A stretch of 64,000 nucleotides of DNA from Poseidonocella sp. HB161398 (lineage in GTDB: Bacteria > Pseudomonadota > Alphaproteobacteria > Rhodobacterales > Rhodobacteraceae). The number at the start of each line of letters is the position of its first letter. The first letter of the stretch is position 1. A model generated the notes under the pieces. The model had not been told where the DNA came from, searched no databases, and worked only from the letters and a program-made list of their open reading frames with translations. A program made the translations under genes and the position numbers. This document shows, piece after piece, positions 43,277 to 55,434 of this stretch. The DNA lies in NCBI RefSeq assembly GCF_005870025.1, contig NZ_VATA01000023.1, positions 1 through 64,000 of the forward strand, given 5' to 3'.

Positions 43277-46200
43277 TCAGCCGGCCAGGAGCATCGCGTT
43301 GCCGCCCGCCGCCGTCGTGTCGATGCACAGATGCCGCTCGTGCAGCACATGCGCCGCGTCGGGCATCGACGTGACCAGCGCCAGGAGCGGACCCGGCCGC
43401 CCGGCCAGCGCCCGGCCCTGGGCCGCCGCATCCTCGCCCCAGCTCAGCACCGCGGCGATGCCCGGCAGCCATTCCAGGGCCTCGGCCGGGACATGGCCCG
43501 AGGCGCCGACCGCGATCCCGCCCAGCCGCTCGACCGCCGCGATCTGCTCGGCCACCGCCTCGGCGCCCGGGCCGAGGCAGAGCACCGGACCGCGCGGCAT
43601 GACGCTCAGCCGGTTCGACTCGCCCGTCGGCCCCGGCAGCTCGATCCGCCGCAGCGGGGCATGCGCCCCGGCCGCGGCCGCCTGGAGCTGCGCGGCCAGC
43701 TGGTCGAGATTGGCCTCCTTGCGCCAGCTGCCCGCCGGGCCCGCCGCAGCGGGCGCCGCGATGCGCTGCAGGTAGAACGGCCCGCCCGCCTTCGGCCCGG
43801 TGCCCGAGAGCCCCTCGCCGCCGAAGGGCTGCGAGCCCACCACCGCGCCGATCTGGTTGCGGTTGACATAGATATTGCCCGCCGCGACCAGATCCGCGAT
43901 CTCCTGCACCCGGGTGTCGATCCGCGAATGCAGCCCGAAGGTCAGGCCGTAGCCGGTCGCGTTCACCGCCGCGACGACCTTCTCGACATCGGCGCCCTTG
44001 AAGGTCGCGACATGCAGCACCGGGCCGAAGATCTCGCGCTCGATATCGCCGATGCCATTCACCTTGATCAGCGTGGGCGGCACGAAGCAGCCCGCGGGCG
44101 CCTCGAGCGCATGCAGCACCCGGCCCGCCTTCTTCGCGGCGGCGATATGGGCGAGGATGCCGCTCTGGGCCTCTTCGTCGATCACCGGGCCGACATCGGT
44201 GGCCAGATGCCAGGGGTCGCCGACGGTCAGCTCGTCCATCGCGCCCTCGATCATCTCGATCAGCGACGGCGCGATGTCCTCCTGGACGTAGAGGCAGCGC
44301 AGCGCCGAGCAGCGCTGCCCGGCGGAGCGGAAGGCCGAGGCGACGATGTCGCGCACCGCCTGCTCGGGCAGCGCGGTGGAATCGACGATCATCGCGTTCA
44401 TCCCGCCGGTCTCGGCGATCAGCGGCGTGCCTGGCTCCATGTGCTCGGACATGGCGCGGCGGATCAGCCGGGCGGTCTCGGTCGAGCCGGTGAAGATCAC
44501 GCCCTTGATCCGCGGATCCGAGGTCAGCGCGCGGCCGACCGTGTCGCCCTGGCCGGGCAGCAGCTGCAGCGCCGCGGCCGGAACCCCGGCGCGGTGCAGG
44601 AGCCGCACGGCGATGGCGGCGATCAGCGGCGTCTGCTCGGCCGGTTTCGCCAGAACGGCGGCGCCGGTGGCCAGCGCGGCCGCGATCTGGCCGGTGAAGA
44701 TCGCCAGCGGGAAGTTCCAGGGGCTGATCGCGGTGATGACGCCGCGCGGCTGCGGATCCTGCGCCTCGGCCTCGGACGCGTAGTAGCGCAGGAAGTCGAC
44801 GGCCTCGCGCAGCTCGCCCACCGCATCCGACATGGTCTTTCCGGCCTCGCGCGCCAGGACGGCGAAGATCGGGCCGAATTCCGCCTCGTAGAGATCGGCC
44901 GCCTTGCGCAGCACCTCGGCGCGCTCCGCCACGGGCGCGTCCCAGATGGCAGCGTCCTCGATGGCGCGGGCGACGGTTTCGGCATCGGCCTCGGTGACCT
45001 GGGCCACGGTCTCGCCGGTCGCGGGATTGGTCACGGCAACGGCAGTGCCGGTGCCCGGGCGCAGCGTCAGCGGCCCGGCATCGGGCAGCGCGGCGCCGCG
45101 GGCCATCTCGATCCGCGCCAGCGTGTCCTCGTCGGTCAGGTCGAAGCCCTTCGCGTTCACCCGTCCCTCGCCGAAGATCGCCTGCGGCGCGACCAGCCCC
45201 GAGGGCGCCTTCGCCGTGGCGAGCGCGTCGAAGGGATCGGCCGCGATTTCCTCGGGGCGGACATTCTCGTCGACGATCTGGTGCACGAAGGAAGAGTTCG
45301 CGCCGTTTTCCAGCAGGCGGCGGACCAGATAGGCCAGAAGATCGCGATGCGCGCCGACCGGCGCGTAGATGCGGCAGCGGCCGCCGCTGTCCTTCAGCAC
45401 GATATCATGCAGCCGCTCGCCCATGCCGTGCAGGCGCTGGAACTCGAAGCGCTGTCCCTCCGCCATCTCCAGGATCGCGGCGACGGTATGGGCGTTATGG
45501 GTGGCGAATTGCGGATAGATCCGGTCGGCATAGCCGAGCAGGCGCTTGGCATTGGCGATGTAGCTGACATCGGTGGCGGTCTTCGAGGTGAAGAGCGGGA
45601 AATCGTCCAGCCCCTCGACCTGCGCCAGCTTCATCTCGGTGTCCCAGTAGGCGCCCTTGACCAGCCGCACCATGATCCGCCGGTCGAGCCGCGCGGCCAG
45701 GCCGTAGAGCCAGTCGATCGTCGCCGAGGCGCGCTTGCCATAGGCCTGCACGACCACGCCGAACCCGTCCCAGCCGGCCAGCTCGGGATCGGACAGCACC
45801 GCCTCGATCACCCGCAGCGACAGCACCAGCCGCGCCTGCTCCTCGGCATCGATATTCAGCCCCATCCCGGCCGCCTTGGCCGCGCGCGCCAGATCGCGCA
45901 CCACCGGCACCAGCTCGGCCATGACCCGCTCGTCCTTGGCCAGCTCGTAGCGCGGATGCAGCGCCGAGAGCTTGATCGAGATGCCCGGATTGGTCTCGAC
46001 CGAGCCCTTGGTGCAGGCCGTGGCGATGGCGGCGATCGCATCGGCATAGGACTTGGCATAGCGGCGGGCGTCGAGATCGGTCATCGCCGCCTCGCCCAGC
46101 ATGTCGTAGGAATAGGTGTAGCCCTTGGATTCCAGGCCCTTGGCCCGCTCCAGCGCCTTGTCGATGGTCTGGCCCAGCACGAATTGGCGGCCCATCTCGC

Positions 46201-46678
46201 GCATCGCGCGCCCGACCGCGGTGCGGATCACCGGCTCGCCCAGGCGGCGTACGGCGCCGCGCAGCACCCCGGCCATGCCGGGCGCCTCGTCATCGAGCAC
46301 CTTGCCGGTCAGCATCAGCGCCCAGGTCGAGGCATTGACCAGCGGCGAGGCCGCGTGGCCCATGTGGCGGCTCCAGTCCGAAGGGGCGATCTTGTCCTCG
46401 ATCAGCGCGTCGATCGTCATCGCGTCGGGCACGCGCAGCATCGCCTCCGCCAGGCACATCAGCGCCACGCCCTCGCGGGTCGAGAGCCCGTATTCGGCCA
46501 GGAACTGCTCCATCACCCCGGGGCGGGAGCCCTCGCGGATGCGCCGGACCAGTCCCGCGGCCCGCACCGAGGCGGCCTTGCGGGTGGTCTCGGACAGGGC
46601 GGCCTCGCGGACGAGGCGGTCGAGCACCGCGGCTTCGGACGCGGTCTTGGCGGCGTGGGTGAAGGCGTCGAGGGACAT
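43277..46678 (-). CDS. putA: Bifunctional proline dehydrogenase / P5C dehydrogenase
   Basis: A 1133-residue enzyme that turns proline to glutamate with FAD and NAD. The N-terminal half carries the PRODH barrel (MLGEAAMTDLDARRYAKSYA, ISIKLSALHPRYELAKDERV, NIDAEEQARLVLSLRVIEAV, LVKGAYWDTEMKLAQVEGL). The C-terminal half is an aldehyde dehydrogenase (AISPWNFPLAIFTGQIAAAL, IFTGSTETARLIRRAMSEH, SAGQRCSALRCLYVQ with the catalytic Cys, EIFGPVLHVATFKG). The ribbon-helix-helix DNA-binding domain of enteric PutA is absent, so regulation is left to the divergent Lrp-type gene. Full length and intact. Confidence 0.97.
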   Translation of the reverse strand: MSLDAFTHAAKTASEAAVLDRLVREAALSETTRKAASVRAAGLVRRIREGSRPGVMEQFLAEYGLSTREGVALMCLAEAMLRVPDAMTIDALIEDKIAPSDWSRHMGHAASPLVNASTWALMLTGKVLDDEAPGMAGVLRGAVRRLGEPVIRTAVGRAMREMGRQFVLGQTIDKALERAKGLESKGYTYSYDMLGEAAMTDLDARRYAKSYADAIAAIATACTKGSVETNPGISIKLSALHPRYELAKDERVMAELVPVVRDLARAAKAAGMGLNIDAEEQARLVLSLRVIEAVLSDPELAGWDGFGVVVQAYGKRASATIDWLYGLAARLDRRIMVRLVKGAYWDTEMKLAQVEGLDDFPLFTSKTATDVSYIANAKRLLGYADRIYPQFATHNAHTVAAILEMAEGQRFEFQRLHGMGERLHDIVLKDSGGRCRIYAPVGAHRDLLAYLVRRLLENGANSSFVHQIVDENVRPEEIAADPFDALATAKAPSGLVAPQAIFGEGRVNAKGFDLTDEDTLARIEMARGAALPDAGPLTLRPGTGTAVAVTNPATGETVAQVTEADAETVARAIEDAAIWDAPVAERAEVLRKAADLYEAEFGPIFAVLAREAGKTMSDAVGELREAVDFLRYYASEAEAQDPQPRGVITAISPWNFPLAIFTGQIAAALATGAAVLAKPAEQTPLIAAIAVRLLHRAGVPAAALQLLPGQGDTVGRALTSDPRIKGVIFTGSTETARLIRRAMSEHMEPGTPLIAETGGMNAMIVDSTALPEQAVRDIVASAFRSAGQRCSALRCLYVQEDIAPSLIEMIEGAMDELTVGDPWHLATDVGPVIDEEAQSGILAHIAAAKKAGRVLHALEAPAGCFVPPTLIKVNGIGDIEREIFGPVLHVATFKGADVEKVVAAVNATGYGLTFGLHSRIDTRVQEIADLVAAGNIYVNRNQIGAVVGSQPFGGEGLSGTGPKAGGPFYLQRIAAPAAAGPAGSWRKEANLDQLAAQLQAAAAGAHAPLRRIELPGPTGESNRLSVMPRGPVLCLGPGAEAVAEQIAAVERLGGIAVGASGHVPAEALEWLPGIAAVLSWGEDAAAQGRALAGRPGPLLALVTSMPDAAHVLHERHLCIDTTAAGGNAMLLAG

Positions 46679-46800
46679 GGGCGGGATCCAGGCTGTGTAT
46701 CGGGTGTCGAGGTGAATCTAGTGGAAGTCTCGTGGTCGTTGGGTCTAATAGTGGTCAAGACTATGGTCGATCAGACCAATTTCAAGGAGAAATACAGGCC

Positions 46801-47268
46801 ATGTCGGTCGAGATTGACGCGATTGACCGGAAGATTCTCCGCGAGCTTGCCGCCAATGCGCGACTGGCGACGGCGGAGCTCGCGCGGAGGGTGGGCCTGT
46901 CGAAGACGCCGGTGGCCGCGCGCATCCGCGCCATGGAGGATAGCGGGCTGATCTCGGGCTACCGGGTCCAGCTCTCGCCGATGAAACTCGGGCTGACCCA
47001 TGTCACCTTCGTCCAGGTCAGCCTGTCGGACACCCGCGAAAAGGCGCTGCGCGAATTCAACGCCGCCGTGCGCGCGATCCCCGAGATAGAGGAATGCTAC
47101 ATGATCGCGGGCGGATTCGACTACCTCATGAAGGTCCGCTCGCGCGATATCGGCGAATACCGGCGGGTCATGGGCGAGGCGATCTCCGCCCTGCCCCATG
47201 TCAATTCCACCTCCAGCTTCGTCGCGATGGAGGCGGTGGTGGAGAATGCCCTGACCGAGACGCCCTGA
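46801..47268 (+). CDS. putR: Lrp/AsnC-family regulator of putA (PutR-type)
   Basis: A 155-residue protein. The N-terminal winged HTH is DRKILRELAANARLATAELA followed by RRVGLSKTPVAARIRAMEDS. The C-terminal RAM/ligand domain has VTFVQVSLSDTREKALREFN and CYMIAGGFDYLMKVRSRDIG. AAGGAGAAATACAGGCC precedes the ATG at 46801. It is divergent from putA, 122 bp between starts, the arrangement of PutR activators in rhizobia and Rhodobacter. Function as a proline-responsive activator is inferred from this. Confidence 0.9.
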   Translation: MSVEIDAIDRKILRELAANARLATAELARRVGLSKTPVAARIRAMEDSGLISGYRVQLSPMKLGLTHVTFVQVSLSDTREKALREFNAAVRAIPEIEECYMIAGGFDYLMKVRSRDIGEYRRVMGEAISALPHVNSTSSFVAMEAVVENALTETP

Positions 47269-47456
47269 GCCCGGCACGTGGCATCATGTCCGCGCCCGGA
47301 GGGCCCTGCCGCATTGATCTGGCGGCCAAGCTGTTCTAGGCGGTGGTCGACCTGCGCCCGCGCGCATGTCGCCGCCCGCGGCAGCCGGGGCCCCGACGGG
47401 TCCGCAACCGGGCGGTGAGAGAGATCACGACCAAGGGTACGAAAAGGGCGGACATC

Positions 47457-49676
<2,220 letters not shown>

Positions 49677-49699
49677 CGGCCCCGCGCCTGACCTGATCC

Positions 49700-49733
49700 G
49701 CGCGCCTCCCGGCCTCCCGGGGGGCGCGCTTTG
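49700..49733 (+). terminator. Hairpin after icd
   Basis: GCGCGCC(T)CCCGG pairs with the following CCGGGGGGCGCGC, 24-57 bases past the icd stop, and is followed by TTTGCGTT. The T tract is short, but position and stem strength fit an intrinsic terminator. Confidence 0.6.
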
Positions 49734-51086
49734 CGTTCCGGCCAGCCGCACCGCAGGATCGCCGTCCGCCCCAAGCAGGCGCCCGCGGCAGCAGGTGCAC
49801 CGCGGCGGTTGCTCTGCCCGGCAAGACGGGAACGGCCCCTGAGTGGCGTTCCATGTCGGTCGTCATGCGCCAGGCGCGGAGAGCGGCCCGATGTCCGGTT
49901 GGCGCGCAGATTTCCCGCACTCGGCCCGGTGCAAGAACCCGAGGCCGGCTATTCCCGCCCGCTCCTGCCGGGGGCTGCCCCAGGGCGGCGGGACCCCCTC
50001 CAAGCGCCCTCGACCTTGGGGGGCTGGCAGGATGCCGAAGACGTCTGCCCGGCCGCGGAGGCTGCGGATAAGACCGGGAAAATGGTCCTGTAGGCAGCTG
50101 GACTTGCTCAATTCCGGGAGCGGCCCTGTCCAAATCCGGAACGATTTCCATCTCGACGATGCTCTGGGGACGTTTTCAGCAGCCCCCTATTCATTGCCCT
50201 TGGAATTCATCAGGGTGCCGGACAAACCTGTCGGGTCGCGGAGCACGGAGACACAACGGGGAAAATGGTCCTGGAGGAGGCAATCGTCTCTCGCTTCCGG
50301 GGGCGGTCCTGACCAGATCCGGAACGATTTCCTCCGGGACGACGCCCAGGAATTCTTCTCCAGCAGCCATTTCACCGAACATTTCAGATCTGGCGTCTCC
50401 GAAGCGCGCAGGTTGTTCCCGCAAGGACCGGCGTTCGATCATATTCGGTCGCTTGCCCGGCACGCACCTTCCTCGCGGCATCGAGGCTTGCGGGGATGGC
50501 CGGGCTCGTTGCCGTGACCGCCTTTACTCGGGCCGGGCACGGGTTCTGCAGGTCCGGTCCTGACCCGCACAAGACTGCCATCCCAACCGGCAGGGCGTCC
50601 GCTGATGGACGGCGGCGAGAATGCAGCTTCGATACGGGACGCGGCGCAGTCACGATGCCGGCGGGTCTCTGCGCGCTTGCTGCTCGTCTCGGTCATCGAT
50701 GTCGTTGGCCCCCCGGCTGCCATTCTGGCCTGCAGCACAGGCAGGGCGTGCGACCGCCGACAAGCGCCGCTACGCCCTTTCGTCCCTATGACTGGTCGTC
50801 CCGGCTAGCACAGGACGCTTTGGCACGTGCCATTCGCGGGGATGCTTGCATGGCATTCCGATTGGTTTTGCCTCGAGGACCGGAATCTGGGTTCGAGCGA
50901 CAGACGGGCGGTGCCTCGAGGCCATGACATGGGCCGATGAGGCGGTGCCCGTGCTGCGCTGAGTCCGGTCTTCCTCCGATGGCCGCGCCGGTGTTCATGC
51001 CGGTGATGGTCCGGGCGGTGCCTGCCTCACCGCGCGCAGTATTGCGAGGCAGCCCGCGCCCGGCATGGGGCCGGGGCGCGCTTCGC
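49734..51086. other. 1.35-kb gene-poor stretch with imperfect direct repeats
   Basis: No gene recognised. Two diverged copies of a roughly 110-bp unit begin at about 50076 and 50259 (GGGAAAATGGTCCTG) and continue to ATCCGGAACGATTTCC (about 50135 and 50317) and GACGA-GC. Both encode, in the same plus frame, the pattern RNDFxxDDA. This is either a decayed gene with internal repeats or noncoding repeats. Confidence 0.5.
50076..50365. repeat. Imperfect direct repeat, about 183-bp period
   Basis: Units near 50076-50180 and 50259-50365 share GGGAAAATGGTCCTG, then GG-CGGTCCTG-C-A-ATCCGGAACGATTTCC and GACGA. The period is about 183 bp, with 20-30% or more divergence by eye. The coding frame of both units gives QIRNDF followed by DDA. 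Confidence 0.55.
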
Positions 51087-51944
51087 CTAGGCACCTGCGG
51101 CGAGCCTCAGGCCCGGCGCAGGCGGCGGCAGCAGACGTTGGAGCAGCGGCGCAAACTCCGGCTGGCCCGCCGCGATGAGGTCGTAGAGCCGCTGGTCCAG
51201 CGCGACGTAGCGGCGGCAGGCGGCCTCGAGCTGCGGCGTCCGGCGGAAACGCCGGGTCTTGCCGCCATTGACCCGCGCCTCTTCCGGGATGGCGATGCCT
51301 GCCGCGCCGAGCCCGGTCTTGAACTGCTCCAGCGTCGCGCAGAAAGCCAGCCCCGCCAGCCGCCGCTGCACCTGGACCGGGGTGAGCCGCTCGAGGTCGA
51401 CATAGGCCAGGATGTCGCCGCTGCGGGGCGCGAAGAGCATGGTCGCCTGGATATTGTAGAACATCCGCGCCTTGGCGAGCCCGTCGAGCAGGAAGAGCTG
51501 CCGCATGTCGGCGGCGCTGTCGGGGTCGTAGCGCGCGAGCGTGCGCACCAGCTCCTTCATGCCGGGCTTCAGCGCGGCGAAGGAATGCAGGTCGATGCCG
51601 TGGTTGAACCGGTCCATCCAGTTCAGATGCGAGACCAGCCGGTCGACCGGGTCGCGCAGCACGGTGAAGATCTCGTAATGGCGGTGGACGCCCGCGCGGC
51701 GCAGCGACGCCATCGGACTGTGGGCGCTGACGAAGCCGCGGCCGAGAAAGGAGAGCGGCCCCCCCTTGCTGACCGCGTGCTGCACCTCGCGCTCCTGGAA
51801 GGCGATGCAGGCCTCCTGCCCCATCCGCTCCGCAAAGAGCTGCGCCACGAAGGACCCGGCGGTCTTCGGGATATGCAGGAAGAACAGGCCCTTGTACCGT
51901 TCGTCCTGGGCGCCTGCCGCCATGCTGTCCTCTGTCTGGGCCAA
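51087..51944 (-). CDS. Sulfotransferase-family protein
   Basis: A 285-residue protein. The 5'-phosphosulfate-binding loop FFLHIPKTAGSFVAQLF (residues ~22-38) and the 3'-phosphate-binding VLRDPVDRLVSHLNWMDRF (near 97) are the two PAPS motifs of the sulfotransferase-2 / carbohydrate-sulfotransferase group. The C-terminal half is helical with an Arg/Lys-rich segment (NGGKTRRFRRTPQLE). The acceptor is unknown. The ATG at 51944 begins MAQTEDSMAAG. It lies next to the RTX gene, both on the minus strand and facing 1.3 kb of gene-poor DNA. Confidence 0.8.
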   Translation of the reverse strand: MAQTEDSMAAGAQDERYKGLFFLHIPKTAGSFVAQLFAERMGQEACIAFQEREVQHAVSKGGPLSFLGRGFVSAHSPMASLRRAGVHRHYEIFTVLRDPVDRLVSHLNWMDRFNHGIDLHSFAALKPGMKELVRTLARYDPDSAADMRQLFLLDGLAKARMFYNIQATMLFAPRSGDILAYVDLERLTPVQVQRRLAGLAFCATLEQFKTGLGAAGIAIPEEARVNGGKTRRFRRTPQLEAACRRYVALDQRLYDLIAAGQPEFAPLLQRLLPPPAPGLRLAAGA

Positions 51945-52015
51945 TCCTGCCTCCTCGATCCTGTCCGCGGGGAGATTAGGGAGACATGGTTACCGAAACC
52001 CCAAGCCGGACGCCG

Positions 52016-54517
52016 TCAGGGCGAAAACAGGTCGCCGGGATCGAGGGTCGCGTCATGTCCGGCCAGGCGGATCACCAGCTGGTCGAAGACCAGCTCGACC
52101 CCGCCGCTCCAGGCGCGCATGACCGGCCGGGCGGTCACGCCGTCATAGCCCGGCACAGAGAGCCGGTCGATGCCCAGCTCGAAATCGCGGATCTCGTCGG
52201 TATCGGGATTGCGCGGATTGCCGAATTCGAAGACATCCGCGCCGATGCCGCCCCAGAGCAGATCCGGCCCCGGCCCGGGGATCAGCGTGTCGTCGCCCAC
52301 CCCGCCATTCAATTCGTCCGCGCCCCAGCCGCCCGAGAGCCGGTCATTGCCGAGCCCGCCGATCAGGTTGTCATTGCCATTGCCGGCATTGAGCGTGTCA
52401 TGCCCCGGCCCGCCATCGAGCGTGTCCCTGCCGTCGCCGCCGCCGATGATGTCGTTGTGCAGCTCGCCCAGCAGCCGGTCGTCGCCATAGCTGCCGGCCA
52501 GCGTGTCCTCGCCATCGCCGCCCATCACCGTGTCGTTGCCGTAGCCGCCGGTCAGCCCGTCCGGGTCGTCGCCGCCATCGAGATAGTCATGCCCCGGCCC
52601 GCCGCGCAGCGCATCGGCGCCGATCTCGCCCATCAGCCGGTCATTGCCGTCGCCCCCGCCGAGGAGATCGCGTCCGGTGCCGCCCATCAGCGTGTCATGC
52701 CCTGCCCCCGCGCCGATCGAGTCATTGCCGTTGCCGCCCGAGAGATAGTCGTTGCCCGCCTCGCCATAGAGCCGGTCGGCCTTGTTGCCGCCATGCAGGC
52801 TGTCGCCGCGGGCACTGCCGCGGATCAGGTCGGCGCGGGCGGAGCCGAAGACGGTCTCGATCTCGCTCAGCGTGTCGACATGGCCCCAGCTGTCGGTCAC
52901 CAGCCCGGTCCTTAGATCGGCCGAGATCGGCGAGCTGCCGGTCTCGGCGCCGTAATCAACCGTGTCGTTCCCCGCGCCGCCGGTGAAGAAGTCGCGCCCG
53001 GCATGGCCGGTCATCAGGTCGTTGCCGTCGCCGCCCTCCATCGTGTCGGCGCCCGCCAGGCCGAACAGCGTGTCGCTGCCGCCGCCGCCCTGCATCATCG
53101 AGCCGGCCGCCGCGGCGCGCATCAGGTCGGCATAGCGCGAGCCCGCCACCACCTCGACCGCGATCAGCAGGTCCGTGTCGCCATAGGTGTCGGTGACCTG
53201 CATCGCCTCGAAATCCAGCACGATGCCGCGCCCGCCGGCCTCCTCTTCGTAGGAGGCGGTGTCCTGCCCCCATCCGCCGTCCAGCGTGTCATTGCCCGCG
53301 CCGCCGCCGATCACGTCCCAGCCCAGCTCGCCATTGATCCGCTCGTTGCCGCTGCCGCCCTGGATGAAATCGACCGATCCGCCGCCCGAAAGCGTGGAAT
53401 TGAAGCTGCCGCCCTGGATGCGGTCGGTGTATTTCGTGCCCGTCAGCCGCGCCATGCCGAAGACCCGGTCGGTATCGCCATGGCTGTCGATCACCGTCGC
53501 GGCGTTGAGGTCGGCGACGATCCCCTGGCTGCCGCCGTCGGAGCTGTAATCGGCCTCGTCCGTGCCGCCGCCGCCTGCCAGGGTGTCGTTGCCCGCGCCG
53601 CCGGTCAAAGAATCCGGGCCGGTGCCGCCATTGAGGTAGTCCGCCCCGCCGAAGCCCCAGATATGGTTGGCCGCGCTGTCGCCATTGACCCGGTCGGCGC
53701 GGAAGCTGCCATGGACATCCTCGAATTCCGACACCGCGTCGGTCGTGCCGTAGGAGTCCGTGGCCGTGCCGGCCGCCAGATCGACGGCAATGCCCTCGCT
53801 GCCGTCATCGTCGAGGTAGCTCAGCGTGTCGCGGCCGATCCCGCCGCGCAGGGTGTCGCGCCCCGCCCCGCCCGCGACGATGTCGTCGCCGGCATTGCCC
53901 GACATGCTGTCATTGCCGCCGTGGCCGTTCAGCGTGTCGTTGCCGCGCCCCGCCAGCAGCGTCTCGGCCGCGGCGGTGCCGATGACATGGTCGTCCTCGG
54001 TCGTCTGCGCAGTGTCCAGCGCGGCGAGGTTGATCTGCTGGTTCGCCGCCAGGTCGCCGCCCGGCTGGGTGTAGCTGCTCTGGTCGATCTGGGTCAGCAT
54101 GAAGCGGGCGAAATAGCCGATCGTGGGGATCGGCGGCAGCGCGTCGCCGCCCAGGTGGAAGATCCCGAAGACGCTGCGCCCGGCCGCGGGACCGGACAGG
54201 TCCGCCCCCGAGACCAGCCGCGACAGCACCGTGCTCTGCCGGGTCTCGCCATTGGCGTCCCAGGAGACGGTGAAGACCTCGTCCGTCGTGGCCAGCCCGT
54301 AGCCCGAGATCGACAGCCCGCCGGAAATCGCCGTCCCGGCCGCCTCGGGCGTGCCCAGATTGGCGGTCAGGCTGCCCGCCCCGGCATAGCGGTAGCTCAG
54401 CCTTGCCGGCCGGTCCTCGAACCAGGTGAAGTCCATCAACGCGTCCTCCACCGACAGGATCGTGTCGGTGGTCGTGTCGAAGACAGCTGCGAATCCAGTC
54501 AGGCTGTAGGTGGTCAT
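52016..54517 (-). CDS. RTX-type calcium-binding repeat protein
   Basis: An 833-residue secreted protein. Residues ~1-180 form a non-repetitive N-terminal domain (MTTYSLTGFAAVFDTTTDTI). The rest is built of many hemolysin-type nonapeptide repeats (GGxGxDxLx; for example GRGNDTLNGHGGNDSMSGNA, GGDGRDTLDGGPGHDTLNAG), interrupted by spacers with VDLAAGTATDSYGTTDAVS, VADLNAATVIDSHGDTD and ADLRTGLVTDSWGHVDTLS. The C-terminal part (FEFGNPRNPDTDEIRDFELG) is the secretion-signal side of type I exported RTX proteins. No ABC exporter or HlyD for it is in the window. The role could be adhesion or surface layer; no enzyme domain is apparent. Confidence 0.9.
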   Translation of the reverse strand: MTTYSLTGFAAVFDTTTDTILSVEDALMDFTWFEDRPARLSYRYAGAGSLTANLGTPEAAGTAISGGLSISGYGLATTDEVFTVSWDANGETRQSTVLSRLVSGADLSGPAAGRSVFGIFHLGGDALPPIPTIGYFARFMLTQIDQSSYTQPGGDLAANQQINLAALDTAQTTEDDHVIGTAAAETLLAGRGNDTLNGHGGNDSMSGNAGDDIVAGGAGRDTLRGGIGRDTLSYLDDDGSEGIAVDLAAGTATDSYGTTDAVSEFEDVHGSFRADRVNGDSAANHIWGFGGADYLNGGTGPDSLTGGAGNDTLAGGGGTDEADYSSDGGSQGIVADLNAATVIDSHGDTDRVFGMARLTGTKYTDRIQGGSFNSTLSGGGSVDFIQGGSGNERINGELGWDVIGGGAGNDTLDGGWGQDTASYEEEAGGRGIVLDFEAMQVTDTYGDTDLLIAVEVVAGSRYADLMRAAAAGSMMQGGGGSDTLFGLAGADTMEGGDGNDLMTGHAGRDFFTGGAGNDTVDYGAETGSSPISADLRTGLVTDSWGHVDTLSEIETVFGSARADLIRGSARGDSLHGGNKADRLYGEAGNDYLSGGNGNDSIGAGAGHDTLMGGTGRDLLGGGDGNDRLMGEIGADALRGGPGHDYLDGGDDPDGLTGGYGNDTVMGGDGEDTLAGSYGDDRLLGELHNDIIGGGDGRDTLDGGPGHDTLNAGNGNDNLIGGLGNDRLSGGWGADELNGGVGDDTLIPGPGPDLLWGGIGADVFEFGNPRNPDTDEIRDFELGIDRLSVPGYDGVTARPVMRAWSGGVELVFDQLVIRLAGHDATLDPGDLFSP

Positions 54518-54573
54518 CCGGCATCCCCGAAGCTCGCTCCGGGGATACGCCCATTCTGGTTAATTCCGCCTTG

Positions 54574-55434
54574 TCAGCCGTCGGCGAATTGCCGTTCCAG
54601 CCCCATCAGCGCGTAGGTGATCTGGGCCGAGGTGAAGTCCGAGACCTGGCTGCCCTCGACCGGGGCCAGCTCGACCACGTCGATGCCGACGATCTGGCGC
54701 CCGGCGCAGAGCCGCTCCAGCAGGTGGATCGCCTGCCAGAAGCCCAGCCCGCCCGGAACCGGCGTGCCGGTGGCGGGCAGGACCGACGGGTCGAGCCCGT
54801 CGACATCGAAGCTGACATAGATCTTCTGCGGGAAATCCTCGGGCAGGACCGGATCCTCGCCGCGGGCCAGCGCCTCGCCGTCGCAATGGACCACGCCCAG
54901 CCGCTTGCGGGCCTCGGCCTCTTCGCTGCAGAGCGCGCGGACGCCGTACTGCGCCAGCGCGATGCCGTCCTCCTCGGCCAGGAGCCGCATCACCGAGGCA
55001 TGGCTGTGCCGCTCGCCCTGGTAGTCGTGGCGCAGGTCGGCATGGGCGTCGATCTGGACGATGCCGACCGGGCCCTCGGTGGCGGAGACCACGCCGCGCA
55101 CCGCGCCGTAGCTCAGCGAATGCTCGCCACCCAGCACGACCGGCACGGCGCCGGCCTCGACCGCGGCGCGGGTGCGCTCGGCAATGCGCTGCATCACCAG
55201 GTGCAGCGGGCCGTCGCAGAGCACCGGACCCTCGGTCGCGATCCCGGCCATGCAGGGCTCGGAGCCGCGCCAGAGCCGTTCCAGCTCGACCGAGGCGTCG
55301 AGGATCGCCGCCGGCCCGCCGGCCGTGCCGGAGCCGTAGGAGACCGTGCGTTCCAGCGGCACCGGGATCACCCGGAAGCGCGCAGTTGCGGGATTGAGTT
55401 CGTCTGCAGAGAGTTCGCCGTCGAGAAAGATCAT
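54574..55434 (-). CDS. speB: Agmatinase (ureohydrolase family)
   Basis: A 286-residue enzyme of the arginase/agmatinase family that hydrolyses agmatine to putrescine and urea. Metal-binding motifs: LGGEHSLSYG, IVQIDAHADLRHDY and VSFDVDGLDPSVLPATGTPV. The ATG at 55432-55434 overlaps the nspC TGA (ATGA), so the two are co-translated. It lies downstream of nspC on the minus strand; speA and the carboxynorspermidine synthase gene lie further upstream. Together they form the arginine-agmatine-putrescine-spermidine route. Confidence 0.93.
   Translation of the reverse strand: MIFLDGELSADELNPATARFRVIPVPLERTVSYGSGTAGGPAAILDASVELERLWRGSEPCMAGIATEGPVLCDGPLHLVMQRIAERTRAAVEAGAVPVVLGGEHSLSYGAVRGVVSATEGPVGIVQIDAHADLRHDYQGERHSHASVMRLLAEEDGIALAQYGVRALCSEEAEARKRLGVVHCDGEALARGEDPVLPEDFPQKIYVSFDVDGLDPSVLPATGTPVPGGLGFWQAIHLLERLCAGRQIVGIDVVELAPVEGSQVSDFTSAQITYALMGLERQFADG

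Noticed and set aside
42857-46951. A 1364-codon plus-strand frame antisense to putA
   Set aside because: Pure shadow of putA in GC-rich DNA: Arg/Gly/His-rich low-complexity translation, no family match, and putA on the other strand is unambiguous.
52016-54517. RTX repeats considered as DNA tandem repeats or a CRISPR-like array
   Set aside because: The repetition is at the protein level (GGxGxDxLx); the DNA units vary and lie in one long intact gene.
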